Positions 60,229-64,000 of a stretch of 64,000 nt of DNA are shown here, one piece after another. Under the pieces are notes generated by a model. It had not been told where the DNA came from. It did not search any database and was given only the letters and a program-made list of their open reading frames with translations. The stretch's first letter is position 1. Each line of letters begins with the position of its first letter. The position numbers were made by a program, and so were the translations under genes. The stretch is from Diacronema lutheri (lineage: Eukaryota; Haptophyta; Pavlovophyceae; Pavlovales; Pavlovaceae), in contig JAGTXO010000030.1 of NCBI GenBank assembly GCA_019448385.1, positions 310,001 to 374,000 of the forward strand, read 5' to 3'.

Positions 60229-63200
60229 ATGATCGTCGCTCTGCGCGCGCGACGCGCTCGCCGAGCCGCGCGATCCGTCGGGCGCGGCCGCGTAGCGGCA
60301 GGCGGCGCGGCGCTCGTCGTCGTCGCCGACGCGGCGCGGCTCGTCCTCGGACATTCTGCGAGGCTCGGCGGAGCCGTCGTCGTGGTCGTCGTCGTCGAGG
60401 TCGTTGCGCGCACCGTCGGCCCACCCGACGCGCTCGTCGGCAGCGCCGATCGTCCGCTCGGCAGACGGCGCGCTCGGCCCGGCGGGCAGCCGAAGCGCCG
60501 CACCGCCGGGCGACGCGGCCGCCGCCGCGTGCGAGCCGCAGACCGAGCGCGCGGCCGCCTCCAGCGCCGCCGCGCTCGGCCGGGCGGACGGGGCCGGCGC
60601 GCAGCAGCGCAAGACGAGCTCCTGCGCAGCGCGGTTCGGCGTGCGGCGGTGCGGCGGTGCGGCGGTCGGCGTGCGCGGCGCGTAGGCGCGCAGCGTGACG
60701 CGTGCGCGCGCAGCGCCCGGCGGCGTGCACGGCGTGCACGGCGTGCGCGCGCTTTGATCCGCCGCGCCGCGCACCTTGAGCGCGGCGGATCGCTCGGGCG
60801 TGGGCGGGAAGGGGAGCTCGCCAGCGCGCAGCCGGTGCCACGCGTCCGAGCCCGACGGCGCCAGCGTTGGCAGCTCGAGCGCGGCCGCGAGCTCGTAGAG
60901 CACGAGACCGAGCGAGAAGATGTCGCAGAGGGACGAGGGGCGTGCCTGCAACAGCTCAGGCGCGATGTACACCGCGTCGCCCTCCTGCGCGGCGGCGGGG
61001 CGCAGCGAGCGGGGTCGACGGTGGGGCGCGCGCTGTCAGCCGCGCGGTGCGCCACCGCGGCGGGCGGGCGAGCGGGCGAACGACAACGCGGCGCGGCGCG
61101 GCGCGGTCCGACCCACCTGCTCTTCCCACTCGCCCGCCGAGACGCACAGACCGAGGTCGCCGATCTTGAGCATCCCGTCGCGCGTGACGAGGATGTTCTC
61201 CGGCTTGACGTCGAGGTGCAGCAGCCCGTGCGCGTGGATGTGCGCAAGCCCCGACGCGAGCTGCGCGGTGAACGCCCATGCCTGCCCTTCAGGCAGCCCG
61301 ACGCGCGCCGAGCCGACGCCGCCGGCTGTCGCGGCGCCGGCGTGCGTCGCGTGCTCGACGATTGACGCCACGTGCGCGCGCAGCGTGCCGCGCTCGCAGA
61401 GCTCGAGCTGCAGGTAGAGCGACCGTTGGTCCTGCCACGCGCGGTAGTAACACACGATGTGCGCGTGCTCGCCGAGCAGCTGCGAGTTCTCGACCTCGCG
61501 CAGCAGCAGCTTGCGCTCGTTGCGCGTGCGGAAGAGGCGCTTCGACGCCTTCACCGCGTACTCGCGCCCGTCCGCGCGGTTGCGCACGCGGTAGACCTGC
61601 GCGCCGAGGCGCGCGCGCGCGCCGGCGCACGTCGCGCGGTGAGCGGACGGGGCGCGAGGCGCGCGCGCGGCGGGCGGGCGCGTGGCGGCGGCGGCGGCGT
61701 GCGCGCGCGCGCGCCTTCGAGAAAGAACCCGCACCGAGCAGGTGCAGGTACTCAAACTGCTCGTCGAAGAGGAACGTCGCCTCCGCCTCGTCGCCGCCGT
61801 CGTCGCCGCCATCCACCGTGCCGCCGCCCGTCGACGGCGCCGGCGACGCGCCGCACGCCGTCGCGCCGCCGGACGAGGCGCGGCCGCCGTAACTGCCGCG
61901 CGCGCCGGACGGATCGCTCATCCTGCCACCCGACGGCTGCCCGTCCATTGAGAGCTCGGCCGCGGACGGCCGGCGCGGCAGTGGCGAGTGCGAGCCCGGC
62001 GCGCGCGGCGGCGGCTGCCGGCGCGAGCGCGCGGGCTGCGCGAGCGTGAACAGCACCTTTGTGTCGGCGAGCGATCCCATGTGCATGAGCGACGGCGGGC
62101 GCGGCGGGCTCATTTCGCGGTTCTCGCGCGCGCGCGTCGAATCGATCAGCACACCCGCGCCGCCGTCGGCCGCGTCGCGGCCGGCCGCGCACACACCGCG
62201 CGCGCCGCCGCCGCCGCCATCGTGTAGCCACTGGTACGAGTAGTCGTCCTCGCCGCCGCCGCCGCCGCCATCGCTGTCGCCATCGTCGCCGTCGTCGCCG
62301 TCGTCGGCGTCGGCGCGGCGCGCGCGGCCCGTGCGCGCGCGGCCGCGCGCGCCGACGCCCGCGCGTGGCGGCACAGACCTGGGCCGCGAGCGCTCGCGCT
62401 GCGCGGGCGCGAGCGGCGTAGGCGCCAGCGGGTCGCCTCTCGCCCGCGCTCCACCGGGTAGCGGCTGGAAGTGCGGCGCGTGCGCGCCGGCGGCGCGCGG
62501 CCACGCGCCGCGCGCGCGGCCGCTGCCATCGCCGTCGCCGTCGCCTCGCGCGCCCGCATTCTCAGCGCACGCGGAGCGCAGCCGCTCCGCGCGCGGCGGC
62601 GCGGAGAGGCACCCGCGCGCGTCGCCGCCCAGCGGCATCAGCAACACCGCCGTCGGCGCGGCCATGCTCCCGCCCGTGCAGTCGTCCGAGCTGGGCGCAC
62701 GGCCAAGCGCCGGCCGGTGGCCAGCGGCGGGCGACGCGTGTGCGGGCGACGGCGAGCCACGCTCGCGCGCGGCGGCGCACGCGCTTGGAGCGAAGGTCGG
62801 AACGAAGCTGCGCGGCGGCGGCGGCGCGAGCCCGCGCGCGTGCGCGTGCGCGAAGAGCTGATCCGACGCGCGCGCGAGCCCGTCGGGCAGCGCTGCTTGG
62901 GGGTGGCCGCCGTGGAGTGACGGTGCGTGCGCCGTCACGCGGCGCGGTGACGCGGAGCCCACGCCGGCCTGTGCGTGCGCGTGCGCGGCGGAGACGCGCC
63001 GCGCGACGGGCGACGCGTGCGCGCCGCTGTCCGAGAAGTCGAGCACCGCGCGGACCTGCACGCCGCCCGCGTCAGGCGAGGGGCAACCGGGCGAACCGGG
63101 CACGCGCATGCCAGCGCAGACGCCTCCGCCGGCGCCGCCGCCGCCACGCGCATGCCGCTCGTCGTCCGAGGAATCGACGGCTCGCTGGAAGGCGGGCGGG

Positions 63201-63931
63201 CGGCGCGCCAAGCCCGATGCGCAGCCGCCGTCTTCGCGCCAGCCCGAGCCCGCCGGCGACGCGGGCTCCTCGCGGCCGAGCCCGCCGCACGCGCCGGGCG
63301 GTGTCATCGGCGGCCGGTTGAAGTTGGCCGGCGGCGAGTCTGTCGCGCAGCCCGTGCGCGGCGTGCGCGGCGCGTCGGAGGAGAAGGCGCCGAAGAACGC
63401 GCCTTCGTCAGCCTCACCCCGCGCTGCTGGTGGCGTGCGCCCGCCCGACGAGTCCAACGGCCGGCGCCGGCGCGCGCCGCGCTCGCACGAGCCGTCGCCG
63501 TCGTCGGGTGTTGGCCGCTCGGTCGCGAGCGCCGGCGGCAGCGTGGCGGACGGCGGCGAGCCGGCGGGCGGCGTGAGCGAGAAGCGCGGCGAGACCAGCC
63601 CGCCAAACTCGAGCACCGACTGGAAGCGCGCCGGCGACGGCGTCGTCGGCGGGCACGCGACGCGCGTGCGCGCGCGCCGCGCAGGCGGCGACCCGGCCGA
63701 GCCCGCCGAGCTGAGCGAGTCGGTGCCGCCGGGCGCGCAGCCGGGCCGGCGGTGGGTGGGCGCGATGGAGAGCTCAGCCCGGGCGCCGTGCTGCGCCGCA
63801 GGCGTCGCTGGCTGCGACTGCGCGCAGCCGAACGGGCGGTCGGCGCACCGCTGCAGCCCCTTGGCCTTGGCCCAGCGGCCGGGCGTCGCTGCACCGGCTG
63901 GCGTTGAGGCGGCGTGGTCGGGCGGCGGCAT
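60100..63931 (-). CDS. Wee1/Myt1-like protein kinase
   Basis: Exons 63931-61715, 61596-61117 and 60984-60100 give 1,193 aa in frame. The first 720 residues are disordered with many S/T-P sites, as in Wee1 regulators. The kinase domain starts FEYLHLLGAGSFSK, joins VYRVRNRADGREYAVKASKR (catalytic Lys), then VCYYRAWQDQRSLYLQLELC, the catalytic loop HLDVKPENILV, DLG in place of DFG, and EGDAVYIAPELLQ. DLG and EGD.xYxAPE are hallmarks of Wee1/Myt1, which phosphorylate CDK1 and delay mitosis. A Pro-rich insert lies in the C-lobe, and the tail is acidic. Intron 1 (61597-61714) is GC-AG (AAG|GCGCGC) at the glycine loop; intron 2 is GT-AG (60985-61116). Exon 1 may extend past the window if an earlier ATG exists. 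Confidence 0.82.
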
Positions 63932-64000
63932 GGAGCCGAGTGGCGTGCGGCCGAGCGCGAGCACGCTCGCAATCGCCGCCCTCGGGCGCCGGCCCTCCGG

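Noticed and set aside
1-64000. Retroelements, LTRs, Polinton-like or other virus-like genes
   Set aside because: I saw no reverse transcriptase, integrase, capsid or packaging ATPase motifs in any frame.

Overview
The window looks like nuclear DNA of a GC-rich, gene-dense unicellular eukaryote, most likely an alga with a secondary plastid. A haptophyte (perhaps a pavlovophyte) is my first guess and a pelagophyte my second; this is inference from gene content and composition, not a database result. Supporting signs are many short introns (about 95-280 nt) with GT-AG or GC-AG ends, gene families such as MLO, NPSN-type SNARE, beta-carbonic anhydrase and GH5 exo-beta-1,3-glucanase, a Sep15/SelM-type selenoprotein, and a Fanzor (eukaryotic TnpB) gene. 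I count about 28 protein genes on both strands with very little spacer. I recognised no tRNA, rRNA, CRISPR array, retroelement or virus-like element.

Layout. 1-8 kb: MLO-like membrane protein (cut by the window edge), a small unknown gene, an OXR1-type LysM/GRAM-like/TLDc gene, and an SMP-30-like propeller. 8.7-12.6 kb: membrane-anchored GH5 glucanase, a Sep15/SelM-like gene with an in-frame UGA, and ALKBH4 head to head with it, their ATGs sharing one CATG. 12.6-22 kb: a polyQ protein, a receptor-like PA/multi-TM/TIR-like protein, an AEC-type transporter, a two-TM protein and a 2OG-Fe(II) oxygenase. 22-31.6 kb: a kinesin-13-like motor with a SAM-like domain at each end, and a Patched-family RND protein carrying a ShKT insert. 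31.6-38 kb: an unknown 848-aa protein whose stop codon overlaps the Patched stop on CTAG, a SMYD (MYND+SET) protein, an NPSN-type Qb-SNARE and a small membrane protein. 38.2-41.7 kb: the Fanzor gene. 41.7-49.8 kb: a TspO-like membrane protein, a 111-aa gene, and a 2,126-aa protein joining BPI-like lipid-binding sequence to two PqiA-like membrane modules. 49.9-64 kb: a two-RRM protein with a YERGG tail, a coiled-coil protein, beta-carbonic anhydrase, a phosphomannose-isomerase-like pseudoenzyme, a FAR1-like zinc-cluster protein and a Wee1/Myt1-like kinase.

The genes do not form one pathway; this is a packed chromosome segment in which neighbours often share bidirectional promoters or end within tens of bases of each other. 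Exon joins were chosen by frame closure and motif continuity, and for most spliced genes the proposed exons add up to a whole number of codons. Two genes (Patched-like at 28228 and the propeller near 6782) carry what look like one-base frame breaks. The most notable items are the Fanzor, the UGA-containing SelM-like gene sharing its start site with ALKBH4, the BPI-PqiA fusion, the TIR-like receptor and the metal-site-less phosphomannose isomerase.
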